From NCBI GenBank assembly GCA_039810605.1, contig JBDHXH010000004.1, forward strand, positions 1-64,000: a stretch of DNA of 64,000 bases, read 5' to 3'. Origin of the DNA: JAGPCH01 sp039810605. GTDB taxonomy: Bacteria; Bacteroidota; Ignavibacteria; Tepidaquicellales; Tepidaquicellaceae. The position numbers and the translations under genes are program-made. Shown here piece after piece: positions 8,438 to 19,500 of this stretch. The notes beneath the pieces were generated by a model. That model did not search any database and was not told where the DNA came from. It saw only the letters and a program-made list of their open reading frames with translations. The stretch's first letter is position 1, and every line of letters starts with the position of its first letter.

Positions 8438-10966
8438 TTGAGCAGCATTTTCAGAAATATCTCCGGGCTATTAATTCTTCTAATTATAGTTCTCGTCACA
8501 GTTGGTGTCCTGTTTAATAATCTTACCAAAAAATCCTTTTATGAGGAATCAGGGAAGATTACGGTCAGAGGGACATTTGACAAGGTGGATATTTACAAAA
8601 GCGAACTCGGAGTTTCCCAAATATTCGCATCGAATGAAAATGACATGTATTTTGCGCTGGGATATATGCATGCGCAGGACAGATTGTGGCAGATGGATTT
8701 TGCAAGAAGAGTTGCCGAAGGAAAACTTTCTGCAATCCTCGGAAAGTCAGCTCTTCAGTATGATATTCTTTTCAGAACTATCGGCATAAATAAAGTTGCG
8801 GAAAAAATTTATCCCCGGCTTTCACTTAAATCAAAGTCCATTCTTCAATCATATTCAGACGGCATAAATTATTTCATTCGTGCGAACTCTAAGAATCTCC
8901 CCCTTGAGTTTGATATTCTCAATTATAAACCCGAACCGTGGAAAGCAGAGCACTCACTGATGATACTCCGGCTGATGGCATGGGAACTCAATCTATCATG
9001 GTATTCCGATGTAATGTTCGGTCAGGTTATCAAAAAAGTCGGCATTGAAAATGCAAAAGACTTTTTTCCTGATTATCCCGAAGACGCACCGGTGGTTGTT
9101 TCTGACGGACAAAAGAAGGCAGGAATTGATTCCGTCAGGTCCGGAGCGGGAAAAGTCAGACCAACTTCTTTAAGCAATGATGTCATTGAAAAAAATTATT
9201 CGGCATTGTTTGATCTCGGAGAGGGATATTTCGATATCTCTTCGGATTTCAGAAAGTTCGCAGGACTTGAGGGCATTCACACAGGCAGCAACGCATGGGC
9301 AATTTCAGGAAACCGCACCGAAAACGGAAAACCAATTATTGCCAATGATCCACATCTGGCTCTGCTTGCACCATCGAGATGGTACGAAGTCAGCCTCTAT
9401 GACTATCAGAAGAAGTATAGCGTATGCGGATTTTCAATACCCGGAATCCCCGGAATTGCCATCGGTCACAACGACGTTGTGAGCTGGGGTCTGACAAATC
9501 TGATGCTTGATGATGCTGACTTTTACATTTTGAAAAAGGACTCTGCCGATGCTCATAAATATTTTCTCAACAATGAATTGCTCACGCTTGACAGCTCTGT
9601 TGAAAACATCAAGATTAAGGATGTTCCCGATGAATATTCATTTACTGCTTATCATACAAAGCTTGGACCTGTGGTTTCCAATCTTGAAAAAACGGGATTT
9701 GCGGGTAAACAGAATTTCAGAATGCCTGACAATGAAATTCTTGCATTAAGATGGACAGGTTATGAATTCAGTGACGAGATAGAATCCTTTTACAAAATAA
9801 ACAACTCCGGCGGATGGAATGATTTCCAGAATGCATTGAGCAGTTTCGGATCACCTGGACTGAATTTTATCTATGCAGATACTTCAGGCAATATAGGTTA
9901 TCAAGCGGGAGGGCTTGTTCCCGTTCGTTCCGCAATGCAGAGTGAATACAATGCGTTAATTCCATCATCGGGTGAAATTTTATGGAACGGGTTTGTCCCA
10001 CTCAATGAGCTTCCTTCATCTTTCAATCCAAAGGAAGGCTATATTGTATCGGCGAATAACAGGCCTTCGAAAGATCTCCGGCATTACATTTCAAATCTAT
10101 ATGAGCCGCCTTACCGCGCGGAGAGGATAGAAGAGCTGATCAATTCATCACCCTTGCTTACTGCCAATGACGTTAAGCGAATGCAGAATGATGTTTACAG
10201 CCTGCAGGCAAAAGAATTCTGCTCATATCTTTTTACGTCATTCGGCGACAGCACAAAACTGACTGCCGAGATAAAGAGGTTCCTCAACCTTCTCCGGAAA
10301 TGGGACTTTGAATTCAAACCAACCAGTCCTGCCGCGACATTGTTTGCACAGTTTGAAATTGAGCTTTACAAAAATCTCTATAAAGATGTCCTCGGTGAAG
10401 AAGTCTTTGAAGATTATCTATTTCTGAAAAATATTCCCGTAAGAAATACTGCAAAACTTTTAAAGCAGAATTCATCATCGCTGTTTGAAAATGATTTCTC
10501 CAAAGAACAGATTTTGAGGAAAAGTTTTTATGATGCTGTCTCTGCTCTCATCGTCAAATATGGTTCCGATGAAAATAAGTGGGAATGGGGCGATGTCCAT
10601 AAGGTTACAATGAAACATCCTCTCGGTGAAGTGCCGGCATTAAGTTCAATGCTGAACATAGGACCATTCAAGATAGGCGGAAGCGGAACCACCGTAAATA
10701 ATCTGGAGTACGGATTTTCTGCTGCGCTAAGCACGGATAAATTTGAATGTTATCTCGGACCCTCCATGAGAATGATATGCGACCTTTCATTCATCAGAAG
10801 ATATTTTTCAATCTTGCCGACAGGAGAGTCCGGTCAGCCGCTGCACCGCAATTACAATGACCAGGCAAGGTTATGGCTCAACGGCGATTACAAAACTGTT
10901 TCAACTGATTTTGATGATCTGAAGAAACAAAATCTCAAAGTTCTTACGCTTCTTCCTTCGGAATAG
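8438..10966 (+). CDS. Penicillin acylase family N-terminal nucleophile amidohydrolase
   Basis: An 842-residue protein of the penicillin/AHL acylase (S45) family, which cleaves amide bonds of acylated substrates. One N-terminal membrane anchor lies at about residues 7-28. The alpha-chain region has 'FALGYMHAQDRLWQMDFARR'. The predicted autocatalytic cleavage site is at G|SNAWAISG, with Ser284 as the new N-terminal nucleophile of the beta chain, followed by 'GKPIIANDPHL', 'VSWGLTN' and 'GGSGTTVNN'. The start is TTG at 8438, directly after an in-frame stop; it preserves the hydrophobic anchor. It probably works in the periplasm. The substrate (penicillin, homoserine lactone, other amides) cannot be told from sequence. 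Confidence 0.88.
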   Translation: MSSIFRNISGLLILLIIVLVTVGVLFNNLTKKSFYEESGKITVRGTFDKVDIYKSELGVSQIFASNENDMYFALGYMHAQDRLWQMDFARRVAEGKLSAILGKSALQYDILFRTIGINKVAEKIYPRLSLKSKSILQSYSDGINYFIRANSKNLPLEFDILNYKPEPWKAEHSLMILRLMAWELNLSWYSDVMFGQVIKKVGIENAKDFFPDYPEDAPVVVSDGQKKAGIDSVRSGAGKVRPTSLSNDVIEKNYSALFDLGEGYFDISSDFRKFAGLEGIHTGSNAWAISGNRTENGKPIIANDPHLALLAPSRWYEVSLYDYQKKYSVCGFSIPGIPGIAIGHNDVVSWGLTNLMLDDADFYILKKDSADAHKYFLNNELLTLDSSVENIKIKDVPDEYSFTAYHTKLGPVVSNLEKTGFAGKQNFRMPDNEILALRWTGYEFSDEIESFYKINNSGGWNDFQNALSSFGSPGLNFIYADTSGNIGYQAGGLVPVRSAMQSEYNALIPSSGEILWNGFVPLNELPSSFNPKEGYIVSANNRPSKDLRHYISNLYEPPYRAERIEELINSSPLLTANDVKRMQNDVYSLQAKEFCSYLFTSFGDSTKLTAEIKRFLNLLRKWDFEFKPTSPAATLFAQFEIELYKNLYKDVLGEEVFEDYLFLKNIPVRNTAKLLKQNSSSLFENDFSKEQILRKSFYDAVSALIVKYGSDENKWEWGDVHKVTMKHPLGEVPALSSMLNIGPFKIGGSGTTVNNLEYGFSAALSTDKFECYLGPSMRMICDLSFIRRYFSILPTGESGQPLHRNYNDQARLWLNGDYKTVSTDFDDLKKQNLKVLTLLPSE

Positions 10967-11012
10967 AAAATTTCCATTGCAGCATTTGGTTTCCAATCAA
11001 AAGAAATATGAA

Positions 11013-11810
11013 ATGTACAAGCCGAAGAAATTTCTCGGTCAGAATTTTCTCACGGATGAAAACATTGCACGTAAGATTGTAAAGTCGCTCGGAGGAAATC
11101 AGAATGATACGGTCATTGAAATCGGACCGGGACAGGGTGTGCTTACAAAATATCTGCTTGAACAATCCCGAAATTTTTACGCCGTTGAAATTGACAGGCA
11201 CATCTGCGAAAAATTATCGTCTGAATACGGAAGCCGGCTAAACCTCATTCACAGAGATTTCCTTAAATTTGATTTCGGGAAAGATATACACAAGCCATCG
11301 GGAAAAATCAAAATTATAGGAAACATACCTTATAATATAACAAGCGGTGTACTTTTCAAAATTTTCGATGCAGCAGAGCTGATTCATTCTGCTGTGCTGA
11401 TGATGCAGAAGGAAGTTGCGAAGAGAATTGTTTCGAAACCGGGAACGAAGGAATACGGAATACTGGCAGTTCAGACGCAGCTTCACTCAAAGCCGGAGAT
11501 TCTGTTTGACGTTCCACCGACCGCATTTTTTCCGAAGCCGAAAGTTTTCTCTTCCGTCGTCAGACTCGTCATGAAAGATGAAGCAAGAGTTACCGATAAA
11601 GAACTCTTCACAACGATTGTCCGCGAGAGCTTCGGCAAAAGAAGGAAGACGATGAGGAATTCTTTGAAGAGTTTTTTCGAGGCGGCTGCCATTAACGAAA
11701 ATGAAATTGATTTTGACTTTTCAAGAAGACCCGAAAGCGTGAGAGTAGAAGAATTTGTGCAGCTGACAAACGAGATCCACGAGGTCCTTTCTCGTCTTTC
11801 CAAAAAATGA
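11013..11810 (+). CDS. rsmA: 16S rRNA dimethyladenosine transferase
   Basis: Product of 265 residues from ATG 11013; an upstream in-frame TTG at 10977 would add 12 residues that do not look like the family. RsmA/KsgA uses SAM to dimethylate two adjacent adenines in the 3' terminal helix of 16S rRNA during small-subunit maturation. Visible marks are the opening MYKPKKFLGQNFL, SAM motif I 'VIEIGPGQGVLT', the acidic 'AVEIDRH', the catalytic-type motif 'IIGNIPYNITSG' and the C-terminal 'RRKTMRNSLK'. It follows the acylase gene by about 46 bp on the same strand. Well-conserved housekeeping gene. Confidence 0.95.
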   Translation: MYKPKKFLGQNFLTDENIARKIVKSLGGNQNDTVIEIGPGQGVLTKYLLEQSRNFYAVEIDRHICEKLSSEYGSRLNLIHRDFLKFDFGKDIHKPSGKIKIIGNIPYNITSGVLFKIFDAAELIHSAVLMMQKEVAKRIVSKPGTKEYGILAVQTQLHSKPEILFDVPPTAFFPKPKVFSSVVRLVMKDEARVTDKELFTTIVRESFGKRRKTMRNSLKSFFEAAAINENEIDFDFSRRPESVRVEEFVQLTNEIHEVLSRLSKK

Positions 11811-11897
11811 ATTGTAATTCAGATTTATGTTTGTTACCTTAATTTATTAAGGCAACGCTCATAGTTGTAATTTTTTCGCAAATCGAATCAATTGCAG

Positions 11898-11928
11898 TTT
11901 GACATTGCGTACATAAAGCAGTAGTTTG
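11898..11928 (+). promoter_or_regulatory. Possible Bacteroidota-type promoter for recA
   Basis: TTTG at 11898-11901 and TAGTTTG at 11922-11928 lie 20 bp apart. This resembles the Bacteroidota housekeeping promoter form (TTTG upstream, TAnnTTTG downstream), with one base short of the downstream consensus. It ends about 70 bp before the recA ATG, in the 187-bp gap that otherwise holds AT-rich DNA. No LexA-type operator was seen. Weak, pattern-based call. Confidence 0.3.
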
Positions 11929-11997
11929 TCACAGTTTGCCTTTCTAATTTGACCTTCAAAATAATTTTAAAACATTAATCAAACAAAAAATAATCAA

Positions 11998-13053
11998 ATG
12001 GCAGAAGACAGGGACTTAAAGATAAAATCGCTGGACATGGCACTGGAGCAGATTCAGAAGGAGCATGGCAAGGGAGCGATAATGAAGCTTGGAGACAGAC
12101 CTATACAAAAAATTGCTTCAGTATCAACGGGTTCAATCTCGCTGGATGCTGCGCTCGGGATAGGCGGAGTTCCCCGCGGAAGAATAATTGAAATATTCGG
12201 TCCGGAATCATCAGGAAAAACAACGGTGTCGCTGCATATCATAGCCGAGGCGCAAAAAAACGGCGGTCTCGCCGCATTCATAGACACCGAACATGCGCTC
12301 GATACCAGCTATGCGCAGAAACTCGGCGTTGATGTAAACAATCTCCTTATCTCACAACCGGAGTATGGCGAGCAGGCATTGGAGATTTGCGAAACACTGG
12401 TGAGAAGCAATTCGCTTGATGTGATTGTGGTTGATTCTGTAGCTGCACTTACACCAAGAGCAGAGATCGAAGGTGAAATGGGTGATTCGGTTATGGGAAT
12501 GCAGGCAAGACTTATGTCGCAGGCGCTAAGAAAGCTGACGGCAGCAGTTTCAAAATCCAACGTTGTCTTAATATTTACAAATCAACTTCGTGAAAAGATC
12601 GGCGTAATGTTCGGAAACCCCGAGACAACAACGGGAGGCAAGGCGCTGAAATTTTATGCATCAATCAGAATGGATATCAGAAGAATCGCCGCGATAAAGG
12701 AAGGCACTGATGTTATTGGCAACCGTACCAAAGTAAAAATTGTGAAGAATAAAGTAGCGCCGCCTTTCAAAGAAGTTGAATTTGATATAATGTATAATGA
12801 AGGAATTTCAAAACTCGGCGACTTGATTGACCTTGCGGTGAATAAAGAAATAATAAAAAAATCCGGCGCCTGGTTTTCTTACGGAGAAAGCAGAATGCAG
12901 GGAAGAGACGGTGTGAAAAAGTTTTTACAGGAAGACAGGGAGGCTCTGAAAAAACTTTTCAGTGAAGTCAAGGCTTCGATCGGCATGATTGACGCGTCTG
13001 AAAATTCCACCAACGGCTCGGTGAAAAAAGAAGAGCCAGTTAAGAAGAAATAA
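11998..13053 (+). CDS. recA: Recombinase RecA
   Basis: A 351-residue protein that forms ATP-dependent filaments on single-stranded DNA, drives strand exchange and acts as co-protease in the SOS response. Visible marks are 'LEQIQKEHGKGAIMKLGDRP', Walker A GPESSGKTT at 68-76, 'AAFIDTEHALD', Walker B 'DVIVVDSVAAL', loop 2 region 'FTNQLREKIGVMFGNPETTTGG' (given in part: NQLREKIGV) and the lysine-rich acidic tail usual in the family. The ATG is preceded by an AT-rich leader without a Shine-Dalgarno sequence. A strong hairpin terminator follows at 13080-13116, and recX comes next. Confidence 0.98.
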   Translation: MAEDRDLKIKSLDMALEQIQKEHGKGAIMKLGDRPIQKIASVSTGSISLDAALGIGGVPRGRIIEIFGPESSGKTTVSLHIIAEAQKNGGLAAFIDTEHALDTSYAQKLGVDVNNLLISQPEYGEQALEICETLVRSNSLDVIVVDSVAALTPRAEIEGEMGDSVMGMQARLMSQALRKLTAAVSKSNVVLIFTNQLREKIGVMFGNPETTTGGKALKFYASIRMDIRRIAAIKEGTDVIGNRTKVKIVKNKVAPPFKEVEFDIMYNEGISKLGDLIDLAVNKEIIKKSGAWFSYGESRMQGRDGVKKFLQEDREALKKLFSEVKASIGMIDASENSTNGSVKKEEPVKKK

Positions 13054-13079
13054 ATCAGAGTCCTTTTTTGAATTTAAAT

Positions 13080-13116
13080 AACCCCGTCAGATTCTTGCCT
13101 GCGGGGTTTTGTTATT
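13080..13116 (+). terminator. Rho-independent terminator between recA and recX
   Basis: AACCCCG (13080-13086) pairs with CGGGGTT (13102-13108), and the stem is followed by TTGTTATTTT. It ends about 5 bp before the recX ATG at 13122, so recX expression would depend on read-through or on a start site inside this region. Confidence 0.75.
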
Positions 13117-13121
13117 TTACG

Positions 13122-13751
13122 ATGACAATTACAAAGATAGAAAGACAGAAGAAAGCAAAGGGAAGATACAGCGTCTTCCTGGATGGTGAATTTGCATTCG
13201 GAATCTTTGAAGACACGCTTGTAAAATTCGGACTTAGAAAAGGCGACAGCCCGGATGAAAAGAAGATTAAGGAGATCCGTGAATTTGATGAGTTGGCTTT
13301 CGGAAAGAAAATCGCTTATGATCTGCTCTCATATAAACAAAGGAGCCGGAAGGATATTCTTCAAAGATTAAAGAAGAAGAAGATTTCGGACATGACAGCA
13401 AAAAATGTTGTCTCGCTTCTTGAAGAGCAAGGATATCTTAATGATGAAAATTACGCAAACAATTATCTCGGAGAGAAGCTTAAAAGGAAACCAATGGGAA
13501 AACGACTTGCCGCTCAAAAACTCTTTGAAAAAGGAATTGAAAAAGAAATTGCTCAAAAGATCATTGCTGATAATTTCGATGAGGAGAATGAAACAAGACT
13601 CGCACTGGAACTATTGAAAAAATATATAAAAAAAATTAAGAATCCTGATGCAGCGGAAAGAAAGAGAAAATGCTTCAGATATCTAATGTCACGGGGATTT
13701 GAATATGAAACGGCTGCAAAAATTTTGAACGAAACCGCAGCAGAGATTTAA
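13122..13751 (+). CDS. recX: Regulatory protein RecX
   Basis: A 209-residue protein from ATG 13122. An upstream in-frame start at 13068 would run through the recA terminator and adds 18 residues unlike the family. RecX binds RecA filaments and limits their growth and activity. It shows the three-helix repeat organisation of RecX, with 'DLLSYKQRSRKDILQRLKKK', 'VVSLLEEQGYLND' and 'ANNYLGEKLKRKPMGKRLA', and a C-terminal 'YLMSRGFEYETAAKIL'. The N-terminal extension 'MTITKIERQKKAKGRYSVFL' is longer than in short RecX proteins but common in this part of the tree. Position directly after recA supports the call. Confidence 0.92.
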   Translation: MTITKIERQKKAKGRYSVFLDGEFAFGIFEDTLVKFGLRKGDSPDEKKIKEIREFDELAFGKKIAYDLLSYKQRSRKDILQRLKKKKISDMTAKNVVSLLEEQGYLNDENYANNYLGEKLKRKPMGKRLAAQKLFEKGIEKEIAQKIIADNFDEENETRLALELLKKYIKKIKNPDAAERKRKCFRYLMSRGFEYETAAKILNETAAEI

Positions 13752-13849
13752 CCTGCCTGCAATAATACGCCCCGAATACATGGTTACTTTTTTTTGATTC
13801 AAAAAATTATCAACCATATTCAGACAATCACTTCGGTTCGATTCTAAAT

Positions 13850-14548
13850 TTATTCCCTGATTCTTGCTTTGAGTTCCATCTTCCCGTTCATTATCAGATC
13901 CGACATAGGATAATTCCAGTGAAGAATATTTCCTGTGGTACTTGCGGCATTGGAAGACACAACTTCAAAGGGAAATTCAATCTGAATGTCAATGCTGCCG
14001 CCCCTAAACATTTCGGCAAGACCTTTCATCATCTCACCTGTCAGCGAATCATTCATTGCTTCCAAATCCTCGTCCCCTTTAAGCGATTGTTTATACAAAT
14101 AATCAAACATGATATCATCACCTTCTTTAATCCAGGTAACTGTTGTCTTCGAATCCTTGTTCTCTTCATCCAGAGAATTCAGTGCAGATCCAATTTTTGA
14201 CACGCTGTCAAATTCATAGCTGACAATAATCTTATTCGACGAATCCATTCCTTTTTCAGAATGAATATCGAGTATCTTCACACCGGGTATTGAATCATAT
14301 TTGTTTCTGGTTTCATTAATGAAGATCTGATCGTTATACAACGAATCAAGATAACTCTGCTTTCTTGAAGAGTCCATCATTGAAGAAAATGAAGACATCA
14401 TTTCATAAAATTCTTTTTGAAATGTAATTGAAAACGTTTCGTTGCCGGAACCGTCCTTATTTATCTTTATGTTTCGGCTGACAGATAGACAGGAACTCAA
14501 CATCACAGAAAGGAATAACGCAATGACAATCCGTAAAGTATTTTTCAT
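13850..14548 (-). CDS. Putative lipoprotein of unknown function
   Basis: A 232-residue protein from ATG 14548; an ATG 24 bp upstream would add MKSKSKHN. The N-terminus has a hydrophobic stretch ending in the lipobox LSSC (Cys20), so it is probably lipidated and exported. The mature part begins with 'NIKINKDGSGNETFSITF', a pattern seen in several bacterial lipoproteins, and carries 'EFPFEVVSSNAASTTGNILHW' near its end (given in part: VVSSNAAS...HW). That distantly resembles the LppM-like domain. It is a single-gene unit on the minus strand with flanking genes on the other strand. The lipoprotein call is good; the LppM-like suggestion is weak. Confidence 0.6.
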   Translation of the reverse strand: MKNTLRIVIALFLSVMLSSCLSVSRNIKINKDGSGNETFSITFQKEFYEMMSSFSSMMDSSRKQSYLDSLYNDQIFINETRNKYDSIPGVKILDIHSEKGMDSSNKIIVSYEFDSVSKIGSALNSLDEENKDSKTTVTWIKEGDDIMFDYLYKQSLKGDEDLEAMNDSLTGEMMKGLAEMFRGGSIDIQIEFPFEVVSSNAASTTGNILHWNYPMSDLIMNGKMELKARIRE

Positions 14549-14736
14549 ATTGTGTTTTGATTTGGATTTCAAGTTATAAAATATATTTCAATATATTAAT
14601 TCAAATGGAAATGGAAGCGCGATCTTTCGAATTGCTGTTTTTCCCCTTCATTAAATTTTTGTACACGTCTTGAATAAAAAACTTTATACAGATATATTTG
14701 TTTTTCCATGAACAGCAGTTTCCCGGATTTTTCTCA

Positions 14737-16482
14737 ATGAATAAAAAAAAACTTATCCTCTTTTCTACAACGGTTGTAATTCTTGCAATCTCTTTCTGGA
14801 CATTTGCGGGCTTTGAAGTAATTAACCTCGTGCTTTCGGAAAAGAGTTTTGCGAAGTGCGCCAGAATTTTGATTTCTAAATATGAAGACTTCAGGTATGG
14901 AAAATTCCGCAGAGATGAAGACCCGATGATGATTTCATATCAGGAACTCTATGACGTTCAGAATTATAAACTTGAGCTTTCATTTGATTTCAAACGAAAA
15001 TATATCAATGGAAACCTTACGATGAATGCGAGGGATATTTCCGATACTCTAAATAATTTGTATATGAATTTTGCCACATCAATGAAGGTGAACAGCATCC
15101 GACTCAATGAAAATAATATTCCTTTTGTTCAGCGAGATGACTATATCATCATAGATATGAAAGACAAAGTGAGCAACGGAGAAGATTTCTCGGTAACAAT
15201 TGATTATGAAGGTGCCCCGAAGAATACAGGGTTCGATTCGTTCGGCTTTAAGACATTCGATGATGCACCTGCCGTTTATTCATTGAGCGAACCGGATAAT
15301 GCTCCGACGTGGTGGCCGTGTAAAGACATCATTACGGATAAATCAACTTTTGAAATGATATTGACAGTACCGAAAGAACTTACGGCTGTTTCAAACGGAG
15401 TTCTCGAACAGGTCAGCGATGTGAGCGACAGCATGAAAACTTTCCACTGGAAAACTTCTTATCCTATCACAACATATCTCGTTTCAATTGCCGTCGGCAA
15501 ATATGATCATTGGAACGAAAGTTACAAATCCGTTACCGGAGATAAGCAGATGAATGTAGATTATTACACATACCCGTCTTATACGGAAAAGGCAAAGTTT
15601 GACTGGAAAAACACCGTGAGTATGATTGAATATTTCGCACAGACTTTCGGCGAGTATCCATTCATTGATGAAAAATACGGAATGGCAATGTTCGGCTGGA
15701 TCAGCGGAGCAATGGAACATCAAACAATAAGCAGCATGGGTTATACTCTGGTAACGGGCAATGGGAAGTATGAAGAAGTTGTGGTTCATGAACTCGTTCA
15801 CCAATGGTTTGGAGATGCTGTCTCTCCTGCATCGTGGAAGGACATCTGGCTCAATGAAGGATTTGCAACTTATGGAGAAGCTTTGTGGGAAGAAAAAACC
15901 GGCGGAAGAAATGCTTATTTAAAATATATGAGCAGACTTGATTACGGATTTTTTGGCGGAACAGTTTATAACCCCGAAGGTTTTATTTTCGGACCAACCG
16001 TATATAACAAAGGAGCATGGGCGCTGCACATGCTAAGGGGCGTTGTGGGTGATTCAGTTTTTTTCAATATACTCCGCACTTATTATGAACAATTCAAATA
16101 TTCTAACGCAGATACGCGCGACTTTGAAAATGTCTGTGAAAAAGTTTCGGGAACTGACTTGAAATATTTTTTCGATCAATGGATTTTTGAAGGCGAGGGA
16201 CGTCCGCATTATGTGTATTCGTGGACTTCCGATGAATTCGGGAATCAGGGAGGCACGGTTTCATACAAACTGACTCTTAAACTTAAACAGGTACAGAATA
16301 ATGAGATTTATAAAATGCCTGTAAAGATACTTGTAAAGACGGATAAAGGTGATGAGCAATTTACTGTTTTTAACGATATTAAAGATCAGCAATTCGAACA
16401 GCCGTTAAGCGGCAAGCCCATCGAAGTATTAATTGATAATGAAAACTGGATTATGAAAAAAATCGAACGGGAGGACGAATAA
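14737..16482 (+). CDS. M1 family zinc aminopeptidase, membrane-anchored
   Basis: A 581-residue protein from ATG 14737; a TTG upstream at 14698 would add 13 residues before the membrane anchor 'LILFSTTVVILAISFWTFAGF' (given in part: ILFSTTVVILAISFW). M1 enzymes remove N-terminal residues from peptides. It has the exopeptidase motif 'GAMEH' and the zinc site HELVH (His351, His355, catalytic Glu352), with the third ligand Glu374 in 'NEGFATY' and the usual 18-residue spacing. The N-terminal beta domain includes 'YWWPCKD'-like 'TWWPCKDIITDKSTFE'. The C-terminal helical domain of large ERAP-type enzymes is absent. Probably faces the periplasm. It precedes the secreted subtilase by 93 bp on the same strand. 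Confidence 0.92.
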   Translation: MNKKKLILFSTTVVILAISFWTFAGFEVINLVLSEKSFAKCARILISKYEDFRYGKFRRDEDPMMISYQELYDVQNYKLELSFDFKRKYINGNLTMNARDISDTLNNLYMNFATSMKVNSIRLNENNIPFVQRDDYIIIDMKDKVSNGEDFSVTIDYEGAPKNTGFDSFGFKTFDDAPAVYSLSEPDNAPTWWPCKDIITDKSTFEMILTVPKELTAVSNGVLEQVSDVSDSMKTFHWKTSYPITTYLVSIAVGKYDHWNESYKSVTGDKQMNVDYYTYPSYTEKAKFDWKNTVSMIEYFAQTFGEYPFIDEKYGMAMFGWISGAMEHQTISSMGYTLVTGNGKYEEVVVHELVHQWFGDAVSPASWKDIWLNEGFATYGEALWEEKTGGRNAYLKYMSRLDYGFFGGTVYNPEGFIFGPTVYNKGAWALHMLRGVVGDSVFFNILRTYYEQFKYSNADTRDFENVCEKVSGTDLKYFFDQWIFEGEGRPHYVYSWTSDEFGNQGGTVSYKLTLKLKQVQNNEIYKMPVKILVKTDKGDEQFTVFNDIKDQQFEQPLSGKPIEVLIDNENWIMKKIEREDE

Positions 16483-16575
16483 CATAAACTTTTCAATATC
16501 ATTGTCAGACAGTACTTCATTTTAAAAAGAACTTTAACATTTCAAAGAATCATTCAAGCAGGAATTAAAATTCCC

Positions 16576-19500
16576 ATGAAAAAAATATCCTTATATTCGG
16601 CAATAGTTTTATCGTTAATGGTTCATGAAGCTGTTGCATCTCAAAGGAACATCATCATTAAATTCAAAAGCAACACACCTTCTTCTATAATTGAAAATTT
16701 CAGAAATAATTCCGCAAAGTCGGGACCAAGTTCAGTCGCCGAACTAAGTCGTAACATAGGCATTAAGTCGTCGCGTGCTTTATTCGAAAAGAATAAGTCA
16801 GACTTTAACAACGAAACATTCCGAAAGATCGGACTTGACAGAATTTTCATTGCAGGAATTGACGAATCAAAAATTCACGATGCAGTCATTCTCGGAAGTA
16901 AAAACGAATTCATAGAATATATACAGCCTAACGGTGTTCTGAAGATTGAAAACACTGCTTCGGTTCCGAATGATCAATATTACGGTTCCCAATATTATCT
17001 TAGCATGATCGGAATGCCGAATGTCTGGGACATTACAACGGGAGATTCGACGATTGTCATTGGAGTGATTGATACAGGGATGGATTTTCTTCACCCTGAT
17101 CTTCAGAAAAGTTATAAAATTAATTACGGTGAATACGGCAATGGAAAGGAATCGAACGGAATTGACGATGACAATAACGGATTCATTGACGACTGGCGCG
17201 GATGGGATTTTACGGATGAGCCTCTCACAGGCGATCCACGCCGGGGAGATTATCTGGATCCCGATAACGACCCAACTGACGACAACAAGCAATCTCACGG
17301 AACGGCAGTCACGGGAATAATCAACGCAGCAATGAATAACAACATTGGAATTGCATCTGTTGCGCCTTCATGTAAAGTTCTTGTAATGCGGGCATTCGAC
17401 TCTGAAGGTTTCGGAGAAGAAGACGATGTTGCCAATGCAATACTTTACGGAATTTCAAGAGGGGTCAGAATTTTCAATTGCAGTTTCGGAGATTACATAT
17501 ACAGCAACCTTCTTCGGGACGTAATAAGATTTGCATACACCAAAAATGTTATGATTGTCTGCTCTGCAGGAAATGACGGAAGCGACCGTCTTCATTATCC
17601 TTCAGCTTATGATGAGGTAATCTCCGTCGGCGCATCCGATAATACAGACAGCAAAGCAAGCTTCTCTTCTTATGGAGAGACAGTGGACATCTTCGCTCCC
17701 GGTTTTCAGAATTTAACAACTGTGAGAGTCGGAAAAGGCAGCAGCACATATAACGGAGAGTATGATAAATTGAACGGAACATCTTTTGCTGCGCCCATCG
17801 TTGCAGGAACTGCAGCGCTTCTGCTTTCCGAAAATCCGTCTCTTTCAAATGAAGAGTTGCGCGGGATACTTGTTTCGACAACATCTATGATGCCGGGTCA
17901 GACAGGCTGGGATCACATTCGATCTTCGGGAAGATTAAATGCAGCATCGGCGATTGAAAATTTTGCTAACCCGACAGTCGCAAGAATTTTCTCACCGTTT
18001 CAGGATTTTACTTTTGACAAAGATACTATTCCGGTCTGTGTTTCTGCAGCGTCGCCTCTTTTCATTTCCTATTCAATTTCTTACGGCACCGGACAAAGGC
18101 CTTCGGCATGGATTCCGCTCTTGTCAAATCAAACTTCGCAGGTCCTCGCCGATACAGTCTTAAACTGGAATACTGCGGGACTGGCTGATACTTCATATAC
18201 ATTGAGGCTTGCAATCAACAGCAACTCGGGAAGAACCATTGAACACAGAATGATAATTTTCAAAGACAAGAATCCGCCTGTCATTACGGACATTAATTTC
18301 GGCAATCTGATTGATAAGAATGCACATTCGGAATTGATCCTGTTTGCGACAAATACAAGAACTCTCGGCAAGATTTTTTACAAGAGAAGAAATGTAATTG
18401 AACCATACAGCTTCATTTTGGCAGATGTCGGAATTCCAAATGTCGGCTTCATTTCCGAAGCACATTTCGGACTGCTCAATGACAATGATCTCGCGCCTGA
18501 TTCTGAATATGAATTTTATGTTGAGGCTATTTCGCTTAACGGAAAATCTGCGGTTGTAAATGATACTTCATTTCATTTCTATACACAGAAGCGAATTAAC
18601 AATTACGGCTACAATCAGAAAAGTTATTCACTTAGCTATTCGCAGTCTTGCAATACGATTTTTGATCTAAACGGAAACGGAAAGAAAGATATAATGCTCA
18701 ACGGGATCAAGAACAATCTGCGTTTGAATTTTTACGAGTTCAACAACGGAAGCTTTAATAAATTTACTAATGATAACTGGGGTGATTTCAAAGTTGGGAG
18801 AGACATTGGCGATATTGACGGAGACGGAAAGACTGATTTGCTTTTGTCAAAAGGGAGAAACGGATTTCTGTACGAATCATCGGCGCCGGGGGAATTGCCG
18901 CTGAATCTCATCTGGAGCGATTCTGCAAATGACAACTTCTGGTCTGCACGAATTGCAGATGCGGACGGAGACGGTAAGAAAGAAATACTTGGTCTTGGTT
19001 CGTCGGGGTTGAGGATTCTGGAATCAAACGGCAACAATAATTTTTCACAGATAGCCAATCTGAATTATTTCGGTCCGGATTCGACACCCAATTCTCAAAA
19101 CGTACTTGCAGATGATTTCGATGGAGACGGAAAAACCGAAATTGCATTCATGAACCTGTATTATGAAAATGCATCATCTGTTCTTCCGAAAATTTGTTTG
19201 TCGGTTTATGAAAATACTTCGGACAATAATTTTACGCGCAGGTTCATTGATACCATTGACAGAATAACGAAAGGGGACAACATAATTGCAGGCGATTTCA
19301 ATGGTGACGGGAAAAAAGATTTTGCAATCGGGGTAACAAGCAAGGACGGTGACCTTATTCAGTATTACAGTCTCATCGCTTATACTTCTACCGCCGACAA
19401 TACATATACTTTACTGGACATCGTGGATATTTACAATTACAAATCATACACGGAGACTTCGACAAAATCAGCGAACGTTGACAATGATCAGGAAGACGAA

